From NCBI GenBank assembly GCA_024707405.1, contig JANPZU010000003.1, positions 62,001 through 126,000 on the forward strand: a stretch of 64,000 nt of DNA. Reading direction: 5' to 3'. Shown here in pieces: positions 38,572 to 48,158 of this stretch. The stretch's first letter is position 1, and every line of letters starts with the position of its first letter. This stretch comes from Luteimonas sp. GTDB lineage: Bacteria > Pseudomonadota > Gammaproteobacteria > Xanthomonadales > Xanthomonadaceae. Both the position numbers and the translations under genes were made by a program. The notes below the pieces were generated by a model, which had not been told where the DNA came from, did no database searches, and saw only the letters and a program-made list of their open reading frames with translations.

Positions 38572-40377
38572 CTACTTGTCCACCTGCAATACCGCGAGGA
38601 AGGCCTCCTGCGGGATTTCCACGCGGCCGACCTGCTTCATCCGCTTCTTGCCCTCTTTCTGTTTCTCGAGGAGCTTCTTCTTGCGGCTGATGTCGCCACC
38701 ATAGCACTTGGCCAACACGTTCTTGCGCAGTGCCTTGACCGTGGTGCGGGCGATGATCTGCGAGCCAATCGCGGCCTGGATGGCCACGTCGAACTGCTGG
38801 CGCGGGATCAGTTCCTTCATCTTTTCGGTCAGCTCGCGACCGCGGCGGTCGGCATGGCTGCGGTGCACGATGATGCTCAGCGCATCGACCTTGTCGCCGT
38901 TGATCAGCGTGTCCACACGCACGAACGGGCCAGCGTCGAAACGCACGAAGTGGTAATCGAGCGAGGCATAACCGCGGCTCACCGACTTCAGCTTGTCGAA
39001 GAAGTCGAGCACCACTTCGGCCATCGGCAGTTCGTAGCTGATCTGCACCTGGCTGGCGAGGTACTGGATGCCGATCTGCACGCCGCGCTTGTCCTCGCAC
39101 AGCTTGATGATCGCGCCGATGTAGGCCTCGGGGGTGAGGATGTTGGCGCGGATGATCGGCTCGCGCACTTCCTGGATGAGGTTGGCCTGCGGCAGCTTGG
39201 CCGGGTTGTCGAGCGGCATCACTTCGCCGTCGGTGCGCAGCACTTCGTAGACCACCGTCGGCGCGGTGCTGATCAGGTCGAGGTCGTACTCGCGTTCCAG
39301 ACGCTCCTGCACGATTTCCATGTGCAGCATGCCGAGGAAGCCGCAGCGGAAACCGAAGCCCATCGCCTCCGAGCTTTCGGGCTCGAAGCGTAGCGCGGCA
39401 TCGTTGAGCCGCAGTTTCTCCAGCGCTTCGCGCAGGTCGGGATAGTCTTCGGCGTTCACCGGGAACAGGCCGGCGAATACGCGCGGCTGCATTTCCTGGA
39501 AGCCGGGCAGCGGCGTCTCGGCCGGCTTGGCGGCAAGCGTCAGCGTGTCGCCGACCGGCGCGCCGTGCACGTCCTTGATCGACGCGGTGATCCAGCCGAC
39601 CTCGCCCGCGCGCAATGCCGGCAGTTCCTTGCGCTTGGGCGTGAACACGCCGACCTTGTCGACATCGTGCGTGCGCCCGGTGCTCATCACCAGGATCTTG
39701 CTCTTGGGCGTGATCTCGCCCTGCATCACGCGCACCAGCGACACCACGCCGAGGTAATTGTCGAACCACGAGTCGATGATCAGCGCCTGCAGGCGATCGG
39801 TGTCGCGCGGCTTCGGCGGCGGAATGCGATGCACGATGGCTTCGAGCACCTCCACCACGTTCAGACCGGTCTTGGCACTGACCGCGACCGCATCCTCGGC
39901 ATCGATGCCGATCACCGCCTCGATCTCGGCCTTGGCCTTGTCGATGTCGGCGGTGGGCAGGTCGATCTTGTTGAGCACCGGCACCACTTCGAGGCCCTGC
40001 TCGACTGCCGTGTAGCAGTTGGCTACCGACTGCGCTTCCACACCTTGCGCCGCATCGACCACCAGCAGCGCGCCTTCGCACGCAGCCAGCGAACGACTGA
40101 CTTCGTAGCTGAAGTCGACGTGCCCGGGGGTGTCGATGAAGTTCAGGTGGTACACCTGCCCATCGCGCGCCTTGTATGGCAGCGACACGGACTGGGCCTT
40201 GATGGTGATGCCGCGCTCGCGCTCGATCGGGTTGGAGTCGAGCACCTGCGCTTCCATCTCGCGCGCCTCGAGGCCGCCGCAGATCTGGATGATGCGGTCG
40301 GCCAGCGTCGACTTGCCGTGGTCGACGTGCGCGATGATCGAGAAGTTGCGGATGTTCCGCATGGAATCGTGGGTCAT
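38572..40377 (-). CDS. lepA: Elongation factor 4
   Basis: LepA is a ribosome-dependent GTPase that back-translocates or aids 30S biogenesis. The 601-residue product has G1 [10 protein letters not shown]2 RGITI, G3 DTPGHVDF, G4 NKID and G5 SAKTG, followed by the LepA-specific C-terminal domain with [27 protein letters not shown]. The ATG at 40377 ([12 protein letters not shown]) was taken; an ATG five codons downstream begins the conserved [16 protein letters not shown]. lepA precedes lepB, and mucD/rseA/rpoE lie upstream on the same strand. Confidence 0.97.
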   Translation of the reverse strand: MTHDSMRNIRNFSIIAHVDHGKSTLADRIIQICGGLEAREMEAQVLDSNPIERERGITIKAQSVSLPYKARDGQVYHLNFIDTPGHVDFSYEVSRSLAACEGALLVVDAAQGVEAQSVANCYTAVEQGLEVVPVLNKIDLPTADIDKAKAEIEAVIGIDAEDAVAVSAKTGLNVVEVLEAIVHRIPPPKPRDTDRLQALIIDSWFDNYLGVVSLVRVMQGEITPKSKILVMSTGRTHDVDKVGVFTPKRKELPALRAGEVGWITASIKDVHGAPVGDTLTLAAKPAETPLPGFQEMQPRVFAGLFPVNAEDYPDLREALEKLRLNDAALRFEPESSEAMGFGFRCGFLGMLHMEIVQERLEREYDLDLISTAPTVVYEVLRTDGEVMPLDNPAKLPQANLIQEVREPIIRANILTPEAYIGAIIKLCEDKRGVQIGIQYLASQVQISYELPMAEVVLDFFDKLKSVSRGYASLDYHFVRFDAGPFVRVDTLINGDKVDALSIIVHRSHADRRGRELTEKMKELIPRQQFDVAIQAAIGSQIIARTTVKALRKNVLAKCYGGDISRKKKLLEKQKEGKKRMKQVGRVEIPQEAFLAVLQVDK

Positions 40378-40431
40378 GAGGCGGCGGCCGTGCCGTCGTC
40401 CGGCGTTCGAGCGAAGCCGGCGATTATCGCA

Positions 40432-40544
40432 TAGGGCGGGCCCTGGCCCGCCGCACCATCTCTCCGGCAGCCCCCGAGCCATGGGCTCGCCCATGCGTCA
40501 CAACGGTCTCATCCGCGCCGATGGCGGGTCGAGACCCGCCCTAC
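40432..40544. repeat. Pair of inverted REP-like elements between lepA and mucD
   Basis: TAGGGCGGGCCCTGGCCCGCCG (40432-40453) and its opposite-orientation relative GATGGCGGGTCGAGACCCGCCCTAC (40520-40544) are two copies of one element, GTAGGGCGGGTcx(C/T)xGACCCGCC-like. Each is a small palindrome. The second reaches into mucD, supplying its TAG stop. Such elements are common between genes in Xanthomonadaceae. Confidence 0.7.
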
Positions 40545-42070
40545 TCGTCGCCTTCGCGCGGGGTCACGGCGATGTACTGGTTGCCGCCCCCGCTGCGCAC
40601 CAGCAGCATGACCGTCTGGCCCGGCTTCACGTTGCGCAATTCGCGGTCGAGGTTGGCAGCCGTGCCGACCGGCGTGCTGCCCACGCGCAGGATCACGTCG
40701 CCAGGAGAGATACCGGCGCTGCGGGCGGCCAATCCATCGACACGGACGATGCGGACGCCTTCGCCGGCAGCCAGTCCCAATTGGCGACGCTGTGCGGCAT
40801 CCAGATCCTGGCCGACGATGCCGAGTGCATTGGAGGCCGACTGGCCCGGCGTCGCGGGACGGGTCTGGGAAGGCGCGCCGGCCACGGCGGACTCGTCGAG
40901 CTGGGTCAGGGTGACGTTGACCTCGCGCTCGCGGCCGCCACGGAACACGGTCAGCTTCACCCGCGTGCCCGGTGCCTTGGCACCAATGAGCGGCGGCAGG
41001 TCACTGGACTGGTTGATGGCCACGCCATCGACGGCACGGATCACGTCCATCGGTTCGATGCCAGCCTTCTGCGCGGCACCGCCCGCGACCACATCCGCCA
41101 CCAGTGCGCCACGCGTGTCGGGCAAGCCCAGCCCCGACGCCTGTTCGCGATCAATGCCCTGCACCTGCACGCCGATCTGCCCACGGCGCACTTCACCGGT
41201 GGTCTTGATCTGCTCGACCACGTTCATCGCCACGTCGATCGGGATCGCGAAGCTCACGCCCTGATAGCCGCCGGAGCTGCTGAAAATCTGCGAATTGATG
41301 CCGATCACCTCGCCGCGGGTGTTGAGCAGCGGGCCACCGGAATTGCCGCGGTTGATGGCGACATCGGTCTGGATGAACGGTACGTAGCGCTGGTTGGCGT
41401 AGGGATTGGCGCGACCGACCGCACTGACGATGCCGGCAGTGACCGACTGGTCGAGGCCGAACGGCGAGCCGATCGCCACCGCCCATTGCCCCGGCTTGAC
41501 CGAGGCGCCATCGCCCGTGCCCAGCACCGGCAAGCCGCTGGCTTCGATCTTGAGCAACGCCACGTCCGATTGCTGGTCGCTGCCGACGACCTTGGCATCG
41601 AACTCGCGACGATCGCTCAGCCGCACCTTCACTTCATCGGCGCCGTCGATCACATGGTGGTTGGTGAGCACGTAGCCATCGGCGGTGATGATGAAACCGG
41701 TGCCCATCGAGCGACCGCCGCGCGGCGCGCCCGGCGACTGGCCCGGCCCCGGCATCTGGAAGCCCGGGCCGAAGAAGCGCCGGAAGATCTCGGGGATCTG
41801 CTCGTCGTCGGGAGAGGACTGTTGCCCGCGCTGCGCGGTGCGCGTGCCGATCACGGTTTCGATGTTGACCACGGCCGGCCCGACCTGTTCGACCAGTCGG
41901 GTGAAATCGGGAAGCCCGCTCACCAAGGGTTCGGCCTGCACGCGTGGCGCAGACGCCGGGGCCGGCAGCGGTTCGGCGGCCGATTGCGCGGTCGCGACCG
42001 GCAGCACTACCGCGGTAGTCGCGGCGGCCGTGAGCAGGATCAGCAGGAAGGCAGGAACAGGAGCTTTCAT
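40541..42070 (-). CDS. mucD: Do-family periplasmic serine protease (MucD/DegP-like)
   Basis: The 509-residue protease has a signal peptide (MKAPVPAFLLILLTAAATTA, cut near Ala28) and a trypsin-like domain with His139 (TNHHV), Asp169 (SDVALL) and Ser244 (RGNSGGPLLN), the catalytic triad of DegP. Two PDZ domains follow (about 290-390 and 410-505). It degrades or refolds misfolded envelope proteins. It follows rpoE and rseA in the same direction, 70 bases after rseA, the classical algU-mucA-mucD layout, and so is expected in the sigma-E regulon. The stop codon lies inside a REP-like repeat. Confidence 0.95.
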   Translation of the reverse strand: MKAPVPAFLLILLTAAATTAVVLPVATAQSAAEPLPAPASAPRVQAEPLVSGLPDFTRLVEQVGPAVVNIETVIGTRTAQRGQQSSPDDEQIPEIFRRFFGPGFQMPGPGQSPGAPRGGRSMGTGFIITADGYVLTNHHVIDGADEVKVRLSDRREFDAKVVGSDQQSDVALLKIEASGLPVLGTGDGASVKPGQWAVAIGSPFGLDQSVTAGIVSAVGRANPYANQRYVPFIQTDVAINRGNSGGPLLNTRGEVIGINSQIFSSSGGYQGVSFAIPIDVAMNVVEQIKTTGEVRRGQIGVQVQGIDREQASGLGLPDTRGALVADVVAGGAAQKAGIEPMDVIRAVDGVAINQSSDLPPLIGAKAPGTRVKLTVFRGGREREVNVTLTQLDESAVAGAPSQTRPATPGQSASNALGIVGQDLDAAQRRQLGLAAGEGVRIVRVDGLAARSAGISPGDVILRVGSTPVGTAANLDRELRNVKPGQTVMLLVRSGGGNQYIAVTPREGDE

Positions 42071-42139
42071 CGGGGAGGCATCCTCGACAAACCATCAGGG
42101 AAAAAGGAGGCGCCGGCTGCGGCGCCACGCGGCAAGGGC

Positions 42140-43087
42140 TCAGGGCGTGCGATTGGCGCCGCCAGCGGTCTCTGTCGGCACCGTCGATGCCGGCGACGTC
42201 GTGATTGACGGGTCGGCAAGCTGCGGGCGGAAGGGATCGTACTCGTCCGCACTGGCCGTCAGCATCGTGAGCCGACCATAGCCGACGGCGAACGACGCAT
42301 CGGATGCCCCGGGCAGGATCGCGCGTGGCCAGGGCCTGGGCTGCAAGGCCGGCGGCGTCGGGAACGCTTCGGTCACGGCGAGCGCGTGCCGGGGACGGGG
42401 CAGGATGTCGTCCGGGGCGAGTGCCATCGCATCGGGCGCGGCATCTTCCGCGACGGCAACGGCGGTGGTTGCCCGGCGCGGTTGCTGGGCGCGGGCACGA
42501 CGCTCGGCGTTGCGGCGTGGCGCTTCGGCTGCGGCCAGTGCCGTGGCTAGGATCGCCGGGGCGGCATCAATGGGGGATGGCGATGCCGGGTTGGCATCGG
42601 CGGCATCTGCGACCGCCACAGCCGCAGGCATGGGGGATCCGGACGACGCAATGATCGGCTGTCCGCCAGGGGACTGCGGCGATTGCATCGGATCTGGCAA
42701 TTGCCGTGCGGCGAACACCGCCACCAGTGCGACCGACGCCGCCAATGCAGCGCCACCGCTCCAGCGCAGGAAGCGCGGCGACCTGGCAACCGCCTGTTCG
42801 GCGGCCATGGGCGTCGAACCACCGCTGATCCCGCGCGCCACGCGATCGGCGAAATCCGAAGGCAGCAGTGCGTGGTGGCGACCGCGCAGCATGTCGCCGC
42901 ATACCTGCCAGCGCTCCCAGCACGCGGCGAGTTCGCCATCGTGCTGCAGGCGTCGCAGCATGAACTTCGCCTCGTCGGGCGACAACTCGCCATCGAGCAT
43001 CGCGGACAGTTGCTGGCGGTTGTAGGCCAGCAATTTGTCCGGATCTGGCCCGATCCGGATCGCGTCGATGTCGTCTGCGTTGGTCAT
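42140..43087 (-). CDS. rseA: Anti-sigma-E factor (RseA/MucA-like)
   Basis: The 315-residue product has an N-terminal sigma-binding domain (QQLSAMLDGELSPDEAKFMLRRLQHD, with the ASD-type LSALxDGE start) and one membrane helix at about 112-127. The long Ala/Pro-rich periplasmic part ends in low-complexity sequence (TTSPASTVPTETAGG). It is longer than E. coli RseA. The start overlaps the rpoE stop by ATGA (43084-43087), so sigma factor and inhibitor are made in fixed ratio. Release would need a DegS/RseP-type cascade; rseP and degS are not in the window. Homology beyond the N-terminal domain is weak. Confidence 0.92.
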   Translation of the reverse strand: MTNADDIDAIRIGPDPDKLLAYNRQQLSAMLDGELSPDEAKFMLRRLQHDGELAACWERWQVCGDMLRGRHHALLPSDFADRVARGISGGSTPMAAEQAVARSPRFLRWSGGAALAASVALVAVFAARQLPDPMQSPQSPGGQPIIASSGSPMPAAVAVADAADANPASPSPIDAAPAILATALAAAEAPRRNAERRARAQQPRRATTAVAVAEDAAPDAMALAPDDILPRPRHALAVTEAFPTPPALQPRPWPRAILPGASDASFAVGYGRLTMLTASADEYDPFRPQLADPSITTSPASTVPTETAGGANRTP

Positions 43088-43698
43088 CGCGTCGCACGCT
43101 CCATGGTGTCGTTCCTGTCCAGCAAGGGCTTCATCTCCTGGTCGATCGCTTCGCGGGCGCGGAAGATCCGCGAACGCACCGTGCCGATGGGGCAATCCAT
43201 CCGCTCGGCGATCTCCTCGTAGCTCAGGCCGTCGACCTCGCGCAGCGTGATCGCCAGCTTCAGCTCCTCGGGCAATGCTTCGACCGCGCGCATCACCGTT
43301 TGTTCCAGTTGTTGGCGCATCAGTTCCCGTTCCGGGGTGTCGTTGTCGCGCAGGCGCACGCCGGCGTCGTACTGCTCGGCATCCTCCACGTCGATGTCGC
43401 CGGTGGGCGGGCGACGGTTGCTGGCGACGAGATGGTTCTTTGCGGTGTTCACTGCGATGCGGTGGAGCCATGTGTAGAACTGGGCATCGCCGCGGAAGTT
43501 CCCGATCGCGCGATAGGCGCGGATGAAGGTCTCCTGCGCGACGTCCTGGCACTCGCTCCAGTCGGGGATGTAGCGCCCGATCAGCGCTGCGATGCGGTGC
43601 TGGTACTTGCGCACCAGCAGGTCGAACGCCGCGCTGTCGCCGCGCTGCACGCGCTTGACCAGCTCGAGATCCAGTTGTTGCGTGTCGTTGTCGGCCAT
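43084..43698 (-). CDS. rpoE: RNA polymerase sigma factor RpoE (AlgU-like)
   Basis: This envelope-stress ECF sigma factor has 204 residues, with region 2 (RKYQHRIAALIGRYIPDWSECQDVAQETFIRAYRAIGNFRG and FYTWLHRIAVNTAKNHL) and region 4 (LPEELKLAITLREVDGLSYEEIAERMDCPIGTVRSRIFRAREAID), near-identical in pattern to E. coli RpoE and Pseudomonas AlgU. The ATG at 43698 (MADNDTQQL) has AGGAG upstream. A sigma-E-type promoter ends 38 bases before it, so it is self-activating. The operon is rpoE, rseA, mucD. It is divergent from the fatty-acid oxidation gene. Confidence 0.96.
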   Translation of the reverse strand: MADNDTQQLDLELVKRVQRGDSAAFDLLVRKYQHRIAALIGRYIPDWSECQDVAQETFIRAYRAIGNFRGDAQFYTWLHRIAVNTAKNHLVASNRRPPTGDIDVEDAEQYDAGVRLRDNDTPERELMRQQLEQTVMRAVEALPEELKLAITLREVDGLSYEEIAERMDCPIGTVRSRIFRAREAIDQEMKPLLDRNDTMERATR

Positions 43699-43736
43699 CG
43701 GCCAGGCGCTCCTGCCCCGGCCATCCGACCGGGCTG

Positions 43737-43763
43737 TGTGACCCCCGTGGAGGACGGAAGTTC
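43737..43763 (-). promoter_or_regulatory. Sigma-E-type promoter of rpoE
   Basis: On the minus strand GAACTT (43763-43758) and TCACA (43741-43737) are separated by 16 bases, against the GAACTT-N16-TCTGA consensus of RpoE. Transcription would start near 43730, leaving about 32 bases before the ATG. Confidence 0.7.
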
Positions 43764-43910
43764 CGGCCTCCTGCATCCCGACGATCTGGGGGCGGCCCGC
43801 ATGCGGCGCAAGCGGGGCCGCCGCCCGCGTGTTTCAAACAGCGATTTGACGCCGCCGGAACATCCCCGGGATCATAGGTGGCTGACCCGTACCCTAACGG
43901 ATGGTGCCGC

Positions 43911-45980
43911 ATGATTGCTGGCCTTGATGGATTGCGCTTCAGCCACTGGCAAGCCGAGTTGCGCCCGGATGGCGTATTGCTGCTCTCGTTCGACCGCGCC
44001 GGCGAGTCGGTCAACACCTTCTCGCAGGACGTGCTGATCGAACTCGACGCCCTGCTCGAACGACTGGTGCTGGATCCGCCCAAAGCACTGGTGCTGCGTT
44101 CGGTGAAGGAGAAGGGCTTCATCGCCGGGGCCGACATCCGCGAGTTCGCGGAGTTCGACCGCAAGGGCACCATCGCCGACACCATCCACCGTGGCCAGCA
44201 GGTGTTCCAGCGCCTCGCCGACCTGCCCTTCCCCACCGTGTCCGCGATCCACGGCTTCTGCATGGGCGGCGGCACCGAAATTTCGCTGGCCTGCGATTAC
44301 CGCATCGCCAGCAACGACCCGTCGACCAAGATCGGCCTGCCGGAAGTGAAGCTGGGCATCTATCCGGGCTGGGGCGGCAGCGTGCGCCTGCCGCGCCTGG
44401 TCGGCGCGCCTGCCGCGATGGACGTGATGCTGACTGGACGCAACCTCTCGGCCAAGGCCGCCAAAGCGATGGGCGTGGTCGACAAGGTGGTCGAACCCGC
44501 GCTGCTGATCGACGAAGCGGTCAAGCTCGCCCTCAAGGGCACGCAACGCCCGTTCAAGCAGCGCTTCCTCGGCTGGTTCACCAACACCTGGCCGGTGCGG
44601 CAACTGCTGGCGCCGATGCTGGTCAAGCAGGTCGCACGGAAGGCGCGCAAGGATCACTATCCGGCACCGTTCGCGCTGATCGAGACCTGGCGCCGCAGCA
44701 GCGGTGGCACGCAGGCACTGCTCAAGGCCGAGCAGAAGTCCGTGGTGAAGCTGGCGGGCACGCCAACGGCGCGCAACCTGACTCGCGTGTTCTTCCTGAT
44801 GGAACGACTGAAGGGACTCGGCGGCAAGGATCCACACGGCATCACGCATGTGCATGTCGTCGGTGCTGGCGTGATGGGCGGCGACATCGCCGCGTGGTCG
44901 GCCTACAAGGGATTCGAGGTGACGCTGCAGGATCGCGAACAGCAATTCATTGACAAGGCACAGTCCCGTGCGCAGGAACTGTTCGCCAAGCGCGTGAAGG
45001 ATGATGCGAAACGCCCGGCGGTCGCGGCACGGCTGAAATCCGATCTCGCAGGCGATGGCGTCGCCGATGCCGACCTGGTGATCGAGGCGATCATCGAGCG
45101 TACCGATGCCAAGCGCGAGTTGTACGCAACCGTCGAACCGAAACTCAAGCCCGACGCGCTGCTGACCACCAACACCTCGTCGATCCCGCTGGATGAACTG
45201 CGTGGACACATCGCGCGTCCGGTGCAGTTCGCCGGCCTCCACTACTTCAACCCGGTGGCGCTGATGCCGCTGGTGGAAATCGTGCGCCACGATGCGATGG
45301 CGCCGCAGACCGAGCAGCGCCTCGCCGCGTTCTGCAAGGCGCTGGACAAACTGCCGGTGCCGGTGGCGGGCACGCCTGGCTTCCTCGTCAACCGGCTGCT
45401 GTTCCCGTACATGCTGGAAGCGGCGACCGCGTATGCCGAAGGCATCCCCGGCGCGGCGATCGACAAGGTCGCTGTGAAGTTCGGGATGCCGATGGGGCCG
45501 ATCGAATTGATCGACACCGTTGGCCTCGATGTGGCCTACGGCGTGGGACAGGAACTCGCGCCTTTCCTCGGACTGTCGATTCCGCCTGCGTTGTCGAACC
45601 CGCCCGAACAAGGCAAGCGCGGCAAGAAGGACGGCCAGGGTATCTATGCCTGGGAACAGACCGACAAGGGCAGCAAGCCGAAGAAGCCGGACGTGCCGAA
45701 GGACTACAAGGTGCCCGACGACCTCGAGGATCGCCTGATCCTGCCACTGGTCAACGAAGCCGTGGCCGCGCTGCACGATGGCGTTGTCTCCGATGCCGAC
45801 CTGCTGGATGCCGGCGTGATCTTCGGCACCGGCTTCGCGCCGTTCCGCGGCGGCCCGATCCAGTACGCCAAGGAAACCGGCATCGAGGTACTGCTCGAAC
45901 GCCTCAAGGCGCTGCAGGCGAAGCATGGCGATCGTTTCGCCCCCAAGGCCGGCTGGGACAACCCCGCCCTGCGCGATTGA
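43911..45980 (+). CDS. Fatty-acid oxidation multifunctional protein (enoyl-CoA hydratase / 3-hydroxyacyl-CoA dehydrogenase)
   Basis: The 689-residue FadB/FadJ-like protein has two parts. The crotonase half (1-290) has the oxyanion-hole segment KGFIAGADIREF and both catalytic glutamates (in GFCMGGGTEISLAC and IGLPEVKLGIYPGWGG). The dehydrogenase half begins with the NAD fold HVHVVGAGVMGGDIAAWSAYKG, with LHYFNPVALMPLVEIV and GTPGFLVNR bearing the catalytic His. It would catalyse steps 2 and 3 of beta-oxidation. No fadA thiolase is adjacent. FadB or FadJ cannot be chosen from this alone. The ATG at 43911 follows a divergent promoter region of 212 bases with rpoE. Confidence 0.92.
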   Translation: MIAGLDGLRFSHWQAELRPDGVLLLSFDRAGESVNTFSQDVLIELDALLERLVLDPPKALVLRSVKEKGFIAGADIREFAEFDRKGTIADTIHRGQQVFQRLADLPFPTVSAIHGFCMGGGTEISLACDYRIASNDPSTKIGLPEVKLGIYPGWGGSVRLPRLVGAPAAMDVMLTGRNLSAKAAKAMGVVDKVVEPALLIDEAVKLALKGTQRPFKQRFLGWFTNTWPVRQLLAPMLVKQVARKARKDHYPAPFALIETWRRSSGGTQALLKAEQKSVVKLAGTPTARNLTRVFFLMERLKGLGGKDPHGITHVHVVGAGVMGGDIAAWSAYKGFEVTLQDREQQFIDKAQSRAQELFAKRVKDDAKRPAVAARLKSDLAGDGVADADLVIEAIIERTDAKRELYATVEPKLKPDALLTTNTSSIPLDELRGHIARPVQFAGLHYFNPVALMPLVEIVRHDAMAPQTEQRLAAFCKALDKLPVPVAGTPGFLVNRLLFPYMLEAATAYAEGIPGAAIDKVAVKFGMPMGPIELIDTVGLDVAYGVGQELAPFLGLSIPPALSNPPEQGKRGKKDGQGIYAWEQTDKGSKPKKPDVPKDYKVPDDLEDRLILPLVNEAVAALHDGVVSDADLLDAGVIFGTGFAPFRGGPIQYAKETGIEVLLERLKALQAKHGDRFAPKAGWDNPALRD

Positions 45981-46139
45981 GTCGTGAGGCGCAACGGCCG
46001 TGCCCGCACGGCCGCTGAACGACTGCACGTGATGTGCGCATCGACGCTGCCCACTAACTGATTTTTGACAGGCGACCGGCGCAGACTTCCGCGCGATCGC
46101 GCCGGGGTCGTCCCGCCGCCCCAACATGCGCCCGCCGCC

Positions 46140-48146
46140 ATGTCAGATCACGCCCTTCGTCGTCCGCTGGCACGGTTGCGGCCGTTCCTGCTTGCCTTCG
46201 CCGCAGGGCTTGCAATGTTGACGCTGTCGCGCATCGCGTTGTCGTGGTGGACGATGGATCGGATCGATCTGGTCGACGGCATGCGCGAAGTGTTCCTGGG
46301 CGGCCTGCGCGTCGACATCGCCACGCTCTGTGGCCTGCTCGGCGTTCCCGCGGCGCTGTGGATACTGCTGCCGGAGCGCTGGATACGCCATCGCGTCGTG
46401 CCGTTGGCCGCAACGCTTTACGCCTCGGCCCTGCTCGCCACGCTCGCCTTCCTCGAAGCCTCCACGCCGCCCTTCATCGCCGAATACGGATTGCGCCCGA
46501 ACCGGATCTTCGTCGAATACCTGGTCTATCCGCAGGAGGTCGCCGCGACCGTTGCGAAGGGACATGCCGGATCGGCCCTGCTGACGATGGCGGTGGCAGC
46601 CATCGCCGCGGTGTCCGGATGGCGTTGGCTGCGCCCCCGCTTCGCCGAGAGCGCGGGGCATTCGCCGGCCCTGGCGATCCGCGTCGTGCTGGCCATCGTG
46701 ATCGTGCTGGCCTCGGCATTCTGCGTGCGTTCGTCGTCCGGCCATCGTCCGATGAACCCGGCGATGCTCGCCTTCAGCGAGGATCCGACGGTCAACGTGC
46801 TTCCACTCAACTCGACCTACTCGGTGTTCTTCGCCGTCCGCGAACTGCTGCAGGACGAACCCGGCGGCGAGATCTACGGCGCGATGCCGGTCGCGGACAT
46901 CGTGCGCGAAATCCGCGCAGAGTCCGCCCTGCCACCCAATGCCTACGTAGACCCGGCACTGCCCACGCTCGCCCACCGCATGCCGGTCTATCACGACAAA
47001 CCGCGCAACCTAGTCATCGTGCTGGAGGAGAGCCTGGGCGCCGGCTTCATCGGGCACCTCGGCGGCTTGCCGCTGTCGCCCGAGATCGACGCACTCAGCC
47101 GCGAGGCATGGACGTTCGAACGGCTGTACGCGACCGGCACGCGTTCGGTGCGCGGCATCGAGGCAGTGCTGACCGGCTTCACGCCCACGCCTGCGCAGGC
47201 AGTGGTGAAACAACCCCGGAGCCAGCACGGCTTCTTCTCCCTGGCCCAATTGCTGGGACGCCGCGGATACGACGCCACGTTCTACTACGGCGGCGAGAGC
47301 CACTTCGACAACATGCGCGGGTTCTTCCTCGGCAATGGTTTCACCCGCGTGATCGAGCAGAAGGATTATCGCAATCCATCCTTCACGGGCTCGTGGGGCG
47401 TCTCGGACGAAGACCTGTTCGCGCGCGCCGACCAGGAGTTCGACCGATTGCATGCCGAAGGAAAACCGTTCTTCGGCCTGGTCTTCAGTTCCAGCAACCA
47501 TGACCCGTTCGAATTCCCGGATGGTCGCATCGCATTGCACGAACAACCGAAGCAGACCCGCAACAACGCGACGAAATATGCCGACCATGCGGTCGGCACC
47601 TTCTTCCAGCGTGCGAAGGCATCCGACTACTGGCGCGACACCGTGTTCCTCGTGGTCGCCGACCACGACGCCAAGGTCTTCGGCAAGGAGTTGGTGCCGA
47701 TAGAAAATTTCCACATCCCCGGTCTGATCCTCGGCCCCGGCATCGCGCCGCGACGCGACGGACGCATCGTCAGCCAGATCGACCTGGCACCAACGTTGCT
47801 GTCGCTGGTCGGCAGCGACGATGCCACGCCGATGACCGGGCAAGACCTCACCGATCCGACGCGACTGCAACCGGGCCGCGCAATGATGCAGTACGACGCG
47901 AACTACGCATGGATGGAAGGCAACCAGGTCGTCATCCTGCAGCCAGGACAAGCCGCGAGGCAGTTCTCCTATCGCAAGGACACGGAGGCATTGCTGCCAT
48001 CGCAACTGGATCCCGCCCTGTCGCGTCGCGCACTGGCGCAGGCGCTATGGGCCACCCACGCCTATGAGCAGGGCCTGTATCGATTGCCCGAAGCACCGGC
48101 GAAGTGCGCGCGAGCGCCAGCACCACGCGCCTGTGCCAAGGGTTGA
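46140..48146 (+). CDS. LtaS/OpgB-like membrane phosphoglycerol transferase (sulfatase fold)
   Basis: The 668-residue product has four or five N-terminal membrane helices in the first 195 residues and a large periplasmic alkaline-phosphatase/sulfatase domain. Metal and nucleophile residues fit the family: the VIVLEESLGAGF strand with the metal Glu, Thr334 in YATGTRSVRG as nucleophile, FYYGGESHFDNMRGFF, and VVADHDAKVFG near the end. Related enzymes transfer phosphoglycerol to glucans (OpgB/MdoB) or to lipoteichoic acid; in a Gram-negative the glucan or lipid modification is more likely, but the substrate is not established. The ATG at 46140 follows an open frame upstream. Convergent with the TPR gene. 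Confidence 0.85.
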   Translation: MSDHALRRPLARLRPFLLAFAAGLAMLTLSRIALSWWTMDRIDLVDGMREVFLGGLRVDIATLCGLLGVPAALWILLPERWIRHRVVPLAATLYASALLATLAFLEASTPPFIAEYGLRPNRIFVEYLVYPQEVAATVAKGHAGSALLTMAVAAIAAVSGWRWLRPRFAESAGHSPALAIRVVLAIVIVLASAFCVRSSSGHRPMNPAMLAFSEDPTVNVLPLNSTYSVFFAVRELLQDEPGGEIYGAMPVADIVREIRAESALPPNAYVDPALPTLAHRMPVYHDKPRNLVIVLEESLGAGFIGHLGGLPLSPEIDALSREAWTFERLYATGTRSVRGIEAVLTGFTPTPAQAVVKQPRSQHGFFSLAQLLGRRGYDATFYYGGESHFDNMRGFFLGNGFTRVIEQKDYRNPSFTGSWGVSDEDLFARADQEFDRLHAEGKPFFGLVFSSSNHDPFEFPDGRIALHEQPKQTRNNATKYADHAVGTFFQRAKASDYWRDTVFLVVADHDAKVFGKELVPIENFHIPGLILGPGIAPRRDGRIVSQIDLAPTLLSLVGSDDATPMTGQDLTDPTRLQPGRAMMQYDANYAWMEGNQVVILQPGQAARQFSYRKDTEALLPSQLDPALSRRALAQALWATHAYEQGLYRLPEAPAKCARAPAPRACAKG

Positions 48147-48158
48147 TTGCTCCCAGTC

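Noticed and set aside
45990-46015. Hairpin ACGGCCGTGC-CC-GCACGGCCG after the fatty-acid oxidation gene
   Set aside because: The stem is strong but has no T run, so I did not call it a terminator; it may still act on the mRNA end.
46060-46100. TTGACA upstream of the phosphoglycerol transferase gene
   Set aside because: There is a perfect -35 hexamer near 46065 but no acceptable -10 at 16-18 bases, so it was not listed as a promoter.
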